DNA of 64,000 nucleotides, taken from assembly GCF_003001995.1 (NCBI RefSeq), contig NZ_PVNB01000016.1:1-64000 (forward strand), read 5' to 3'. Within the stretch, counting starts at the first letter, position 1. Every line of letters begins with the position of its first letter. This DNA is from Orenia metallireducens (GTDB taxonomy: Bacteria > Bacillota > Halanaerobiia > Halobacteroidales > Halobacteroidaceae). Below are positions 17,996 to 25,340 of the stretch, one piece after another. Under the pieces are notes generated by a model. It did no database searches. It was not told the origin of the DNA and saw only the letters and a list, made by a program, of their open reading frames with translations. Both the position numbers and the translations under genes were made by a program.

Positions 17996-18030
17996 AGAAG
18001 GTAAGCAACTGCTTACCTTCTGTTATTTTT
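17996..18030 (+). terminator. Terminator of the nfeD-floA operon
   Basis: The stem AGAAGGTAAGC-AACT-GCTTACCTTCT is followed by GTTATTTTT. Confidence 0.85.
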
Positions 18031-18118
18031 GAACTGTATAAATTTTTTTGAGGTTTTATGAAATTTAATCAAATAGATTAGATTCTTAAGATAATATATC
18101 AAGAATCCTTTAAATCCC

Positions 18119-18147
18119 TTGACATATTTATTTGTAAGTTTTATACT
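18119..18147 (+). promoter_or_regulatory. Sigma-A promoter for the rrf2-like gene
   Basis: TTGACA, a 17-base spacer, then TATACT. Its -35 box coincides with an upstream in-frame TTG, which rules out that TTG as the translation start. Confidence 0.7.
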
Positions 18148-18184
18148 AGGCAATGGAGAAAATAAGAAATCTAAAAGGGGTTAT

Positions 18185-18616
18185 ATGATTATGATGAATA
18201 GTGATTTTGCTCTTGCTGTGCATAGTTTAGTCTTATTAATTTATAGTCCTGAAAGGATGGAAACTAGTAAGTCTATGGCAGAGAGTATGAAGGTTCATCC
18301 AGTAAGAGTTAGAAAGATATTGAGTCTATTAAGAAAGAATGGATATATTGAATCTAAAGAGGGTGCTAAAGGTGGTTTTATCTTAAAAATATCTGCAGAT
18401 AAAATCTCTTTAAAGGATATCTATAGATTAACATCTAAGAACACACTAAAGCCTAAGTGCCATAGCTGTAATTGTGAGATTGGGGCAAATATTGAGGATG
18501 TATTAGATGTTATATTTTACAAGGCTGAAGAGAGGGTAGGGGAGTTTTTAGAAGAGTATACTATTCAGGATATCTTTAACATATTGAAAAAGAGATGTAA
18601 AGAAAACCGGTCTTGA
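18185..18616 (+). CDS. Rrf2-family transcription regulator
   Basis: The 143-residue product is a winged helix (SDFALAVHSLVLLIYS, SMAESMKVHPVRVRKILSLL, GYIESKEGAKGGFIL) followed by a dimer helix. A cysteine cluster KCHSCNC sits near residues 99-105. Rrf2 proteins (IscR, NsrR, CymR) sense iron-sulfur, NO or thiol status. The compact CxxCxC differs from the wider spacing of IscR/NsrR, so an Fe-S cluster is possible but unproven. The ATG at 18185 follows AAAGGGG. The next promoter overlaps its stop codon. Confidence 0.82.
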   Translation: MIMMNSDFALAVHSLVLLIYSPERMETSKSMAESMKVHPVRVRKILSLLRKNGYIESKEGAKGGFILKISADKISLKDIYRLTSKNTLKPKCHSCNCEIGANIEDVLDVIFYKAEERVGEFLEEYTIQDIFNILKKRCKENRS

Positions 18617-18641
18617 CAAAAGTAACTGTAACAATTATAAT
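18613..18641 (+). promoter_or_regulatory. Perfect sigma-A promoter with overlapping palindrome
   Basis: TTGACA, a 17-base spacer, then TATAAT. The -35 overlaps the stop of the Rrf2 gene. A palindrome TGTAA-N9-TTACA (18627-18645) covers the -10 region and is a likely repressor site, plausibly of the adjacent Rrf2 protein. Confidence 0.65.
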
Positions 18642-18650
18642 TACATTAGA

Positions 18651-18699
18651 ATTATCCTACTATCAATACATTTTTAAAAGTAGTAGGATAATATTTTTG
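18651..18699 (+). terminator. Hairpin with T-run between promoter and nitroreductase
   Basis: ATTATCCTACT (18651-18661) pairs with AGTAGGATAAT (18682-18692), followed by ATTTTTG. It starts only about 5 bases after the predicted transcription start. It may terminate the Rrf2 transcript or act as an attenuator for the nitroreductase. Confidence 0.6.
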
Positions 18700-18705
18700 T
18701 CACAA

Positions 18706-18726
18706 ATGTAATAAAAAATATTACAT
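18706..18726. promoter_or_regulatory. Perfect 8-5-8 palindrome
   Basis: ATGTAATA-AAAAA-TATTACAT. The TGTAA/TTACA half-sites match those of the palindrome over the upstream promoter, suggesting two operators for one regulator. Confidence 0.5.
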
Positions 18727-18850
18727 ATCTAGACTAAGGTGGAGGTGGTTTAGCTAATTTGATAATAAAGCTTTAATAAGTTAAAAATAATAGTGAATTG
18801 AAAGAGATACATAATGAGTAATTACTAGGACTAAATAGGGGTGATAAGAA

Positions 18851-19453
18851 GTGGATATTAAAGAAGCAATTAGGCAGAGAAGAAGTATTAGAAATTTTAA
18901 ATCAGATAAGTTAAAAGAAGAGGATGTAGAGTTGATTTTAGAAGCCGCGAGATTGGCACCATCAGGGACTAATGTACAGCCCTGGAGGTTTATTGTAGTA
19001 GAGTCTGATAAGATGAGAGAAGAATTAAAGGGGTGTACTTTAGATTTTGTAGGAGGTGCACCTGTTACAATAGTCTGTTGTGTTGATAACAATTCTTTAG
19101 AGAAGGTACCAGATAGGCTTCAGGAATTGAGTAAGGCAGGTGCTTTTAAGGGAACTGCTTTAGAAAAGGTTGGTAGTTCTGGATATAAAGGACGTAAAAT
19201 GAGTGAAGAAGATGCTAAAAGGTACTTACATTTAAACTTGTCTATTGCTATCGAGAATATGACTTTACAAGCAACAGAGCTGGGCATAGGTAGTTGCTGG
19301 GTGATGATGTTTAATCAGCAGAAATTATCAGAATTATTAAATTTAGATGATAATATAGAAGCAGTGGCATTATTGCCGATAGGCTATGCAGCAGATAACC
19401 CAGCACCAAGACCACGACTATCCTTAGATGAGATAGTTATTGATAGGGTGTAA
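18851..19453 (+). CDS. Nitroreductase-family FMN enzyme
   Basis: The 200-residue product begins MDIKEAIRQRRSIRNFKSDK and has the FMN-binding RLAPSGTNVQPWRF (about 34-47). ATELGIGSCWVMMF and LPIGYAADNPAPRPRLSL at the C-terminus complete the nitroreductase fold. Such enzymes reduce nitro compounds, quinones or flavins with NAD(P)H. The GTG start follows AGGGGTGATAA. The upstream Rrf2-type regulator and shared palindromes suggest redox or nitrosative control. A terminator follows at once. Confidence 0.85.
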   Translation: MDIKEAIRQRRSIRNFKSDKLKEEDVELILEAARLAPSGTNVQPWRFIVVESDKMREELKGCTLDFVGGAPVTIVCCVDNNSLEKVPDRLQELSKAGAFKGTALEKVGSSGYKGRKMSEEDAKRYLHLNLSIAIENMTLQATELGIGSCWVMMFNQQKLSELLNLDDNIEAVALLPIGYAADNPAPRPRLSLDEIVIDRV

Positions 19454-19460
19454 ATATAAA

Positions 19461-19490
19461 AGACCCCAGGTATATACCTGGGGTCTTTGT
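19461..19490 (+). terminator. Terminator after nitroreductase
   Basis: The stem AGACCCCAGGTA / TACCTGGGGTCT is followed by TTGTT. Confidence 0.8.
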
Positions 19491-19523
19491 TATGGTTTTA
19501 TCTTTGGATACTCTATAGTTATA

Positions 19524-20400
19524 TTATTTTACTTCAGTAACACCAGTTACTTCACCTTTAGATACTGTAAAGCTATCTTTATATTCTTCTTTAGCAAAGT
19601 AGATATTACCTTTAACTGTAGCTTTATTTACATTAAAGCCATTAGCCTCTACATAAATGTCACCAATAAAGATACCACCTTGGAATCGAGTGTTAGGACT
19701 TTTAATAATCATCTTTGGAGCAGTGATAGTATATTTTTCAGTGATATTGTGACTTTCATCTTGAGCATAAGGAGCTAATTTACGATATACTTTATTGCTA
19801 GACTTACCTTTATCATGGAAGGTACCTTCTACAACTAACTCTTCATCAAAGGTTAAGTCATTTAAAGTAGCAATAATCCACTTACCATCTTTACCTATAG
19901 CTTTTTTGAATACTTCTCCATCACTTACAATTGAAGCTGCTGTTACTACATCTGCTTCACCTTTCACTTCACTAACACCAGTTACTTCGCCTTTAGATAC
20001 TGAAAAGCTGTCTTTATACTCCTCTTTAGCAAAGTAGATATTACCTTTAACTGTAGCTTTATTTACATTAAAGCCATTAGCCTCAACATAAATGTCACCA
20101 ACAAAGATACCACCTTGGAATCGAGTGTTAGGACTTTTAATAATCATCTTTGGAGCAGTGATAGTAAAACTTTCAGTGATATTGTGGTTCTCATCTTGAG
20201 TATAAGGGGCTAATTTACGGTATACATCATTACTAGCCTTACCTTTATTATGGAAAGTACCTTCTACAACTAACTCTTTATCAAAAGATAAGTTATTTAA
20301 AGTAGCAATAATCCAAGTTCCATCTTTGCTGATAGCTTTTACAAAAGCAGCCTCATCACTTACTATCGATGCTGTTGTTACAGTATCAATCTCTTCTTTA
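19524..20400 (-). repeat. Tandem 435-bp coding duplication
   Basis: Within the lipoprotein gene two adjacent units are highly similar at the DNA level. Long blocks such as CTTTAGCAAAGTAGATATTA and its neighbours recur 435 bases apart. This indicates a recent or gene-converted duplication. Confidence 0.8.
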
Positions 20401-20498
20401 GGCTCTTGTTCAGTTGTAGCAGTTTGATTTCCACCACACCCTGCTAATACTACCAGTGATAATAAGAATATTAGACTTAAACTAAAAAATTTCCTCAT
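19524..20498 (-). CDS. Two-repeat lipoprotein with flavinylation-like motifs
   Basis: The 324-residue product has a lipoprotein signal (lipobox VLAGC, Cys21). Two copies of a 145-residue unit follow, nearly identical to each other in protein and DNA (KMIIKSPNTRFQGGIF and EANGFNVNKATVKGNIYFAK occur in both). Each unit starts with a motif like the FMN attachment site D-x-x-(S/T)-x-A-(S/T): DTVTTAS at residues 38-44 and DVVTAAS at 183-189. Each is followed by IVSD, as in the end of FMN_bind domains. The rest of the unit is not a recognisable FMN_bind domain. With NDH-2 upstream and ApbE beyond it, I infer a cell-surface flavin carrier analogous to PplA of Listeria EET. AGGAGG precedes the ATG. 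Confidence 0.65.
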   Translation of the reverse strand: MRKFFSLSLIFLLSLVVLAGCGGNQTATTEQEPKEEIDTVTTASIVSDEAAFVKAISKDGTWIIATLNNLSFDKELVVEGTFHNKGKASNDVYRKLAPYTQDENHNITESFTITAPKMIIKSPNTRFQGGIFVGDIYVEANGFNVNKATVKGNIYFAKEEYKDSFSVSKGEVTGVSEVKGEADVVTAASIVSDGEVFKKAIGKDGKWIIATLNDLTFDEELVVEGTFHDKGKSSNKVYRKLAPYAQDESHNITEKYTITAPKMIIKSPNTRFQGGIFIGDIYVEANGFNVNKATVKGNIYFAKEEYKDSFTVSKGEVTGVTEVK

Positions 20499-20770
20499 AT
20501 TTATCTTCCTCCTAAAAAATAATAGTTATTATCAAACAAGATTCTATGTAAATAACTAGTCATCTTGTCCAATAATTAAGATATAGTAAGATAATATGTA
20601 TTTGCAAATACATATTATCTTATAAGCTTTAATAATTATTGATAGATTTGTAAATAATTAATGAGCTAATAATTTATCAGATTAATCCTTGTCTACAGAA
20701 TTACTACTACTCATCCTAGTAAACCACCAAAAATAGTTGGAATTAGCCTAGAAAAATTAAAGAGCAAAGG

Positions 20771-22573
20771 CTAAACTGCAATGTCTTTATCATAATTTAC
20801 TTTCTTTTTAGATAGATTAAATAGCCAAGGGATTAAATAATAATCCAGCCCAAAGGCTTTACCAGCACCAGAAAGCATGGTTAAAGAGATTAAGAATAAC
20901 CAGACTGGCTCCCAGATTCCTGCCTCTGATCCTAAAGCACCGATGATAAAGTTAGCACTCATTCCCATTGCTGCAAGTCCTCCTAAGACTGTTAAGCAGC
21001 CAAAGATTAAACTAAGACCTACACCTAGTTCAGTAAGCACAAGTACTTTTTGGAATAGTACTTGATTTGGGGCAACAAAGGTCTTCATTAAATCAATATA
21101 GATTTGGGGTGTACCATCACTCCATAAGACTGAAGAGGCTCCAGAAACCAGTTGCCCTTCAGATCCAGTCAACCAACCCTCTTGTACTTTATGAATACCT
21201 TCGATTAAGAACCTCAATCCTAGAAAGATTCTTAAGATAGCCAACCAATAAGTACCTGACTTTTTAGATAAGTGTCTTACTAGCATTCCAATACCTCCTT
21301 TAACATCAGCAAATTGATGTTCAATATATTCCCAAATCAAACTCAAACCATTAACTTCAAATAGATAATGCATATTGATCAGATGCTTGGTCATCATTGC
21401 CAAAAATCCTGATATTGGCAGAGTTATTTTTGGAGTAGGTTTAAGCTCTGCTACGGCATAATTAGCCCCTATAGAGACCATTACTCCATGTAATTGTGGT
21501 TTAAATTCCTTTAACTCTTTGCCACTAATCTCTGCATAGATATTATTAGCAACAGATTTGCCTGCCTGTACAGCAGCCTCAACCAATTGGGGCATAACCC
21601 AGTTATCGTCAGTTTCAAAGTAAGTATTATCTCCAATGGCATAGATATTTTCTATAGATGTCTGTAGATAGTTATTTACTTCGATTCTATCACGATGATT
21701 TAAGTTTAATCCTAATTTTTTTACAAACTCTTTAGCCTTAACTCCACCAGTCCAGATTAGAGTTTGAGTTCTGATCTTTGTATCTTCTTGTTGAGGTGTA
21801 TCAACAATATGATTTCCTTCTAACTGACAACTGTTAATAATTACACCATCTTCTTCTACTTTGCAGATAGTAGAATTTAAAAGAAGCTCTACTCCAAGTT
21901 CTTTTCTAAGATATCTCTCTGCTTTAGCAATTCTTTTTTTGCTTAATACAGGAAGAATCTTATCCATAGCTTCAATAACTTTAATGCTGACTTCTTCTTT
22001 TGGAATATTATATAATTTACATAAATCATCTGTCCATTGAGCAATCTCTCCAACTACCTCTATTCCAGTGAAGCCACCACCACCAACAGTAAAGGTTAAT
22101 AGCTCTTTACGCTTGTTGATATCCTTCTCTTGAGAGGCCAAACTGAACATAGTACGAATCTGTCCATTGATTTCTTTAGCATCCTCTAAAGACCAGAGAT
22201 CAAAAGCATGTTCTTCCATTCCAGGTATGTTAAAGTATGTTGGCTCACTACCTACTGCTAAGACCAAATAATCATAGTTATATATAGAATTTTCAGATAA
22301 TAACTGTTGTTTATCAGTATCAATACCAGTAACTTTATCTTGGACTAGGTTGACTTTAGTATTATCAAAGACCTCAGCTAAGGAGACTTTTACTCCATTA
22401 CTATCGATTCTATTACCAGCAACCTCATGTAGTTCAGTTAATAAGATATGATGTTGATGTTGATCGATTAGAGTAATTTCAACAGAGTTGTCCTTTTTAA
22501 ACTTCTTATTAAGGGTTTTAGCAGCCTTAATCCCAGCATAACCAGCTCCTAGAATAACAATCTTTTTACTCAT
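20771..22573 (-). CDS. ndh2: Type II NADH dehydrogenase with C-terminal DoxX membrane domain
   Basis: The 600-residue product starts KKIVILGAGYAGIKAAKTL (FAD site) and has a second dinucleotide site, FTVGGGFTGIEVVGEIA (about 162-178). NIYAIGDNTYF (about 310-320) binds the flavin. This part covers about 1-420 as in NDH-2. The last 150 residues form a DoxX-like bundle of about four membrane helices (WLAILRIFLGLRFLIEGIHK through YYLIPWLF). It should oxidise NADH and pass electrons to a membrane quinone. EET-type Ndh2 proteins of Gram-positives share this size and C-terminal membrane extension. It is followed by the flavin-like lipoprotein gene and diverges from apbE. Confidence 0.85.
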   Translation of the reverse strand: MSKKIVILGAGYAGIKAAKTLNKKFKKDNSVEITLIDQHQHHILLTELHEVAGNRIDSNGVKVSLAEVFDNTKVNLVQDKVTGIDTDKQQLLSENSIYNYDYLVLAVGSEPTYFNIPGMEEHAFDLWSLEDAKEINGQIRTMFSLASQEKDINKRKELLTFTVGGGGFTGIEVVGEIAQWTDDLCKLYNIPKEEVSIKVIEAMDKILPVLSKKRIAKAERYLRKELGVELLLNSTICKVEEDGVIINSCQLEGNHIVDTPQQEDTKIRTQTLIWTGGVKAKEFVKKLGLNLNHRDRIEVNNYLQTSIENIYAIGDNTYFETDDNWVMPQLVEAAVQAGKSVANNIYAEISGKELKEFKPQLHGVMVSIGANYAVAELKPTPKITLPISGFLAMMTKHLINMHYLFEVNGLSLIWEYIEHQFADVKGGIGMLVRHLSKKSGTYWLAILRIFLGLRFLIEGIHKVQEGWLTGSEGQLVSGASSVLWSDGTPQIYIDLMKTFVAPNQVLFQKVLVLTELGVGLSLIFGCLTVLGGLAAMGMSANFIIGALGSEAGIWEPVWLFLISLTMLSGAGKAFGLDYYLIPWLFNLSKKKVNYDKDIAV

Positions 22574-22876
22574 CTCTTCCCTCCTTTGAAAAAATATAAA
22601 TTTTAAGAGAATAGATTAATTCTCTATTTAATATATTTCGCTGATAATTTTCTAATTCCTTTATAGTTTTATAAAAGATTATGATCTTTTGCAGGATAAA
22701 AGGGGTTGAGGATAGAATTGATTTAATGATATTATTAGATTTAGATGTAGTGGTAAACTAGCTTTTTCTACTAGTTAAATTTTGGATAAATAACGCTTAA
22801 CAAGAACAAGGTCGAGTTTTTGGTTAGAATCACTAATTTCTAGGTTTTATTGATAAAATTTTAAAAAGGATATGTG
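22574..22876. other. Divergent promoter region between ndh2 and apbE
   Basis: A 300-base AT-rich gap that must hold promoters for both directions. I see no clean consensus boxes, Fur-like palindrome or terminator. An ndh2 ribosome site (AGGGAGG on the minus strand) lies at its left edge. Confidence 0.4.
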
Positions 22877-23935
22877 GTGATAAAAGTGAAATTAAATAAA
22901 GAAAGATACTTTAAATTTTTTTATTTGATCCTATTGATAAGCATAACTTTATTAGGATGCTCCGCCAATAATAGTGAAGATTTTACTTTAAAAAGTGATT
23001 ATAAGATGGGAACGATAGTTCAACTAAAGGCTTATGGCAAGAATTTAGAGGGTACAGTTAAAGAAGCTTTTACTTTAATAGACCACTTAGAGCAGAAGAT
23101 GAGTTTAAACATTGAAGGTAGCGAGATTAACCAAGTTAATAACTTAGCTGGTCAAAAAGGTTTTCAGGCAAGTGATGATACCTATCTAGTGATCGATAAG
23201 GCTTTAAATTATGCTAAACTAAGCCAAGGGTCTTTTGACCCTAGCATCGGTCCAGTCGTTAAATTATGGGGGATAGGTAGTGAGAAGCAGAGGGTTCCTT
23301 CTAAGGAAGAATTAGCAGCTAAATTGAAACTAGTAGATTATCGGCAGATACAGTTAAATCCTGATAATAAAAGTATTAGCCTAACAACAGAGGGCATGAT
23401 TTTGGATGTAGGTGGAATTGCTAAAGGGTATGCAGCTGATAAGGTGATTGAATTTCTAAAGAGTCAGGGGGTCAAGAGTGCTTATGTCAGTCTTGGTGGC
23501 AATGTATCTGTTCTAGGAACTAAACCTGATGGTTCTAATTGGAAGGTAGGAATTCAAGATCCTAAGGCCAAAAGCCGTGGTGAAGTAGTTGGTGTTGTCA
23601 GTTTGAAAGATAAAACGGTAGTAACATCAGGTAATTATGAGCGTTATTTCATTGAGGATGGTGTTAGATATCATCATATCTTAAATCCAAAGACTGGTTA
23701 TCCAGCTAAAAATGGAGTTATCAGTGCTACAATTATAGCTGAAAGCTCCTTTGATGCTGATGCCCTATCTACAGCAGTCTATATTCTAGGAATAAAGCAT
23801 GGTCTAGAGCTGGTTAATCAATTGGATGGTATAGAGGCAATTTTGATTACTGAAGAGAATCAAATCTATGTTACAGCTAATTTAAAGGATAAGTTCAAAC
23901 TTACTAAAAAGAATAAATATACCTTGGCAAATTGA
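22877..23935 (+). CDS. apbE: ApbE-family FMN transferase lipoprotein
   Basis: The 352-residue product has a lipoprotein signal peptide (FFYLILLISITLLGC) and the ApbE fold. SDYKMGTIVQL, SQGSFDPSIGPVVKLWG (about 118-134), LDVGGIAKGYAADKV (about 171-185), YHHILNPKTGYPA and the metal-site region SSFDADALSTAVYILG are all present. ApbE attaches FMN from FAD to Thr/Ser of exported proteins on the outer face of the membrane. The nearby lipoprotein carries candidate acceptor motifs. Among clustered GTG codons, 22877 has the best spacing to AAAAGGA. Confidence 0.9.
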   Translation: MIKVKLNKERYFKFFYLILLISITLLGCSANNSEDFTLKSDYKMGTIVQLKAYGKNLEGTVKEAFTLIDHLEQKMSLNIEGSEINQVNNLAGQKGFQASDDTYLVIDKALNYAKLSQGSFDPSIGPVVKLWGIGSEKQRVPSKEELAAKLKLVDYRQIQLNPDNKSISLTTEGMILDVGGIAKGYAADKVIEFLKSQGVKSAYVSLGGNVSVLGTKPDGSNWKVGIQDPKAKSRGEVVGVVSLKDKTVVTSGNYERYFIEDGVRYHHILNPKTGYPAKNGVISATIIAESSFDADALSTAVYILGIKHGLELVNQLDGIEAILITEENQIYVTANLKDKFKLTKKNKYTLAN

Positions 23936-23966
23936 TATATAAATTATTTAAAGTAGGTGATAGAGG

Positions 23967-24923
23967 GTGTTTTGGGATAGATTTCCCCTTATTAAAGAAG
24001 AGATAATAGAATTTGAAGATTATTTACAGAGTTCTTTAGTCAGTAGGCAGCCTTTGATTCAAGAGGCTATTTGTGATTTGGCTAAATCAGGTGGGAAGAG
24101 AGTTAGACCTGCTTTACTGATGATAACAGCCAAGTTTGGTGAATATAAGAAAAAAGAGGTATGGTCATTGGCTGCTGCTTTAGAGGTTCTCCATATGGCA
24201 ACCCTAATCCATGATGATATTATAGATGATGCCAACTTACGGCGTGGTTCCCAAACAGTACAAGCAAAATATGGTAAGGATGTAGCTGTCTTTGCTGGTG
24301 ATTATCTCTTTACTTTGACCTTTGATATCTTAGCTGGAGAGGCTACACAGCAACAGCTAAAGCAGGTATCTAAGGTGATTAGGCAGATCTGTGAAGGTGA
24401 GATTCAACAGCATCAAGATAGATATAATTTAGATGTAACCTATAAGGGTTATTTTAAAAGGATTAAGAGTAAGACTGCTTTGTTATTTGAGGGAAGCTGT
24501 GCTTTAGGGGCAGGTAGTGCAGGCTTATCTAAAGCACAAATTAGAGATCTTGCCCATTATGGACGTTATATAGGGATGGCCTTCCAATTGGTCGATGATC
24601 TTTTTGACTTTAGCAAAAGTAGTAGTAGTATTGGTAAGCCAGAAGGAAATGATTTTACTCAAGGTGTCTATACCTTACCAATCTTATATACACTTTATGA
24701 GAGTAGCTCAGGCAAGAAGCTAGCAGAGCTATTAGATGATCCAGTAGATAATAGTCAAGAGATTAAAGAGATTATAACTAATAATAGTGCTTTAGACTAT
24801 ACTATGAAAATAGCTAAAGATTATATCAATAAGGCTAAAGATAGGATTAAGGGGTTAGAAGGTAATCCATATCATCAGATATTAACAGATTTAGCTGATA
24901 TAGTTGTAAATAGAGATTATTAA
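23967..24923 (+). CDS. Long-chain polyprenyl diphosphate synthase
   Basis: The 318-residue product has the trans-prenyltransferase motifs: GGKRVRPALLM (about 45-55), LIHDDIIDDANLRRG (first DDxxD, about 79-93), GDYLFT and FQLVDDLFDF (second Asp-rich motif). The length suits a HepT/IspB-type synthase making the menaquinone side chain. It lies 31 bases after apbE in the same direction. That matches the apbE-dmkB pairing of flavin-based EET loci, where a dedicated demethylmenaquinone is made. A general respiratory or undecaprenyl role is the alternative. Confidence 0.85.
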   Translation: MFWDRFPLIKEEIIEFEDYLQSSLVSRQPLIQEAICDLAKSGGKRVRPALLMITAKFGEYKKKEVWSLAAALEVLHMATLIHDDIIDDANLRRGSQTVQAKYGKDVAVFAGDYLFTLTFDILAGEATQQQLKQVSKVIRQICEGEIQQHQDRYNLDVTYKGYFKRIKSKTALLFEGSCALGAGSAGLSKAQIRDLAHYGRYIGMAFQLVDDLFDFSKSSSSIGKPEGNDFTQGVYTLPILYTLYESSSGKKLAELLDDPVDNSQEIKEIITNNSALDYTMKIAKDYINKAKDRIKGLEGNPYHQILTDLADIVVNRDY

Positions 24924-24934
24924 AGAGGTCTAAA

Positions 24935-24990
24935 TATCAGTGTGGATGTGGGAAGATTTTAATATTAGAAATCCCATATCTGCATTGAAA
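24935..24990 (+). terminator. Imperfect hairpin after the prenyl synthase
   Basis: TGTGGATGTGGGA faces TCCCATATCTGCA around an AT-rich loop, followed by TTTTAAAAATC. It is a plausible but imperfect terminator. Confidence 0.4.
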
Positions 24991-25004
24991 TTTTAAAAAT
25001 CTTC

Positions 25005-25033
25005 TTTACAATAGAATTACCTAATGTTATAAT
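25005..25033 (+). promoter_or_regulatory. Promoter upstream of the GH13 gene
   Basis: TTTACA, a 17-base spacer, then TATAAT. The LacI-type palindrome at 25097-25116 lies about 57 bases downstream of the predicted start, where a bound repressor could block elongation. Confidence 0.55.
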
Positions 25034-25096
25034 CTGACATAAGAATATTAGTAAATCTAAAAGCTGCTCTAGTTAAGAGTAGTTTATTTTTAGCAG

Positions 25097-25116
25097 TAGT
25101 TTAAACGTTTAAACTA
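25097..25116. promoter_or_regulatory. 20-bp perfect palindrome, LacI-type operator
   Basis: TAGTTTAAACGTTTAAACTA has the central CG symmetry typical of LacI/GalR-family operators. A LacI-family gene lies 3 kb downstream, between two alpha-glucosidase genes. Confidence 0.6.
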
Positions 25117-25167
25117 GTTTATTTTCTATAATCTCTATTGTTTATAATTAAACTTAAATCTAGGGTA

Positions 25168-25273
25168 TATAGTGAAAAAGCAACATTTAGGAGGTAGGTG
25201 GGTAGTGGTTAGGAAAATCCAACTACCTAACCACCTAACCCCTAACTACCAAAGTGAAAAGTGTCGCACTATA
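25168..25273 (+). repeat. Dispersed palindromic repeat, family A, copy 2
   Basis: About 106 bases bounded by inverted TATAGTG / CACTATA ends. The interior is palindromic (TAGTGGTTAGG...CCTAACCACCTA). It matches 13684-13781 on the other strand. Confidence 0.75.
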
Positions 25274-25340
25274 CTCATTAAGCTTTACTTTAAATTTAAG
25301 TATTTATAAGATCTAATTAACTTATTTAGGAGGGATAAAG

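Noticed and set aside
18119-18184. Upstream start for the Rrf2 gene at TTG 18119
   Set aside because: The TTG is the -35 box of a consensus promoter, so it cannot be translated from that promoter. The ATG at 18185 has the ribosome site.
19440-19778. 112-residue plus-strand ORF opposite the lipoprotein
   Set aside because: It is antisense to the lipoprotein repeats with no ribosome site, and its hydrophobic content is a reflection of the opposite strand.
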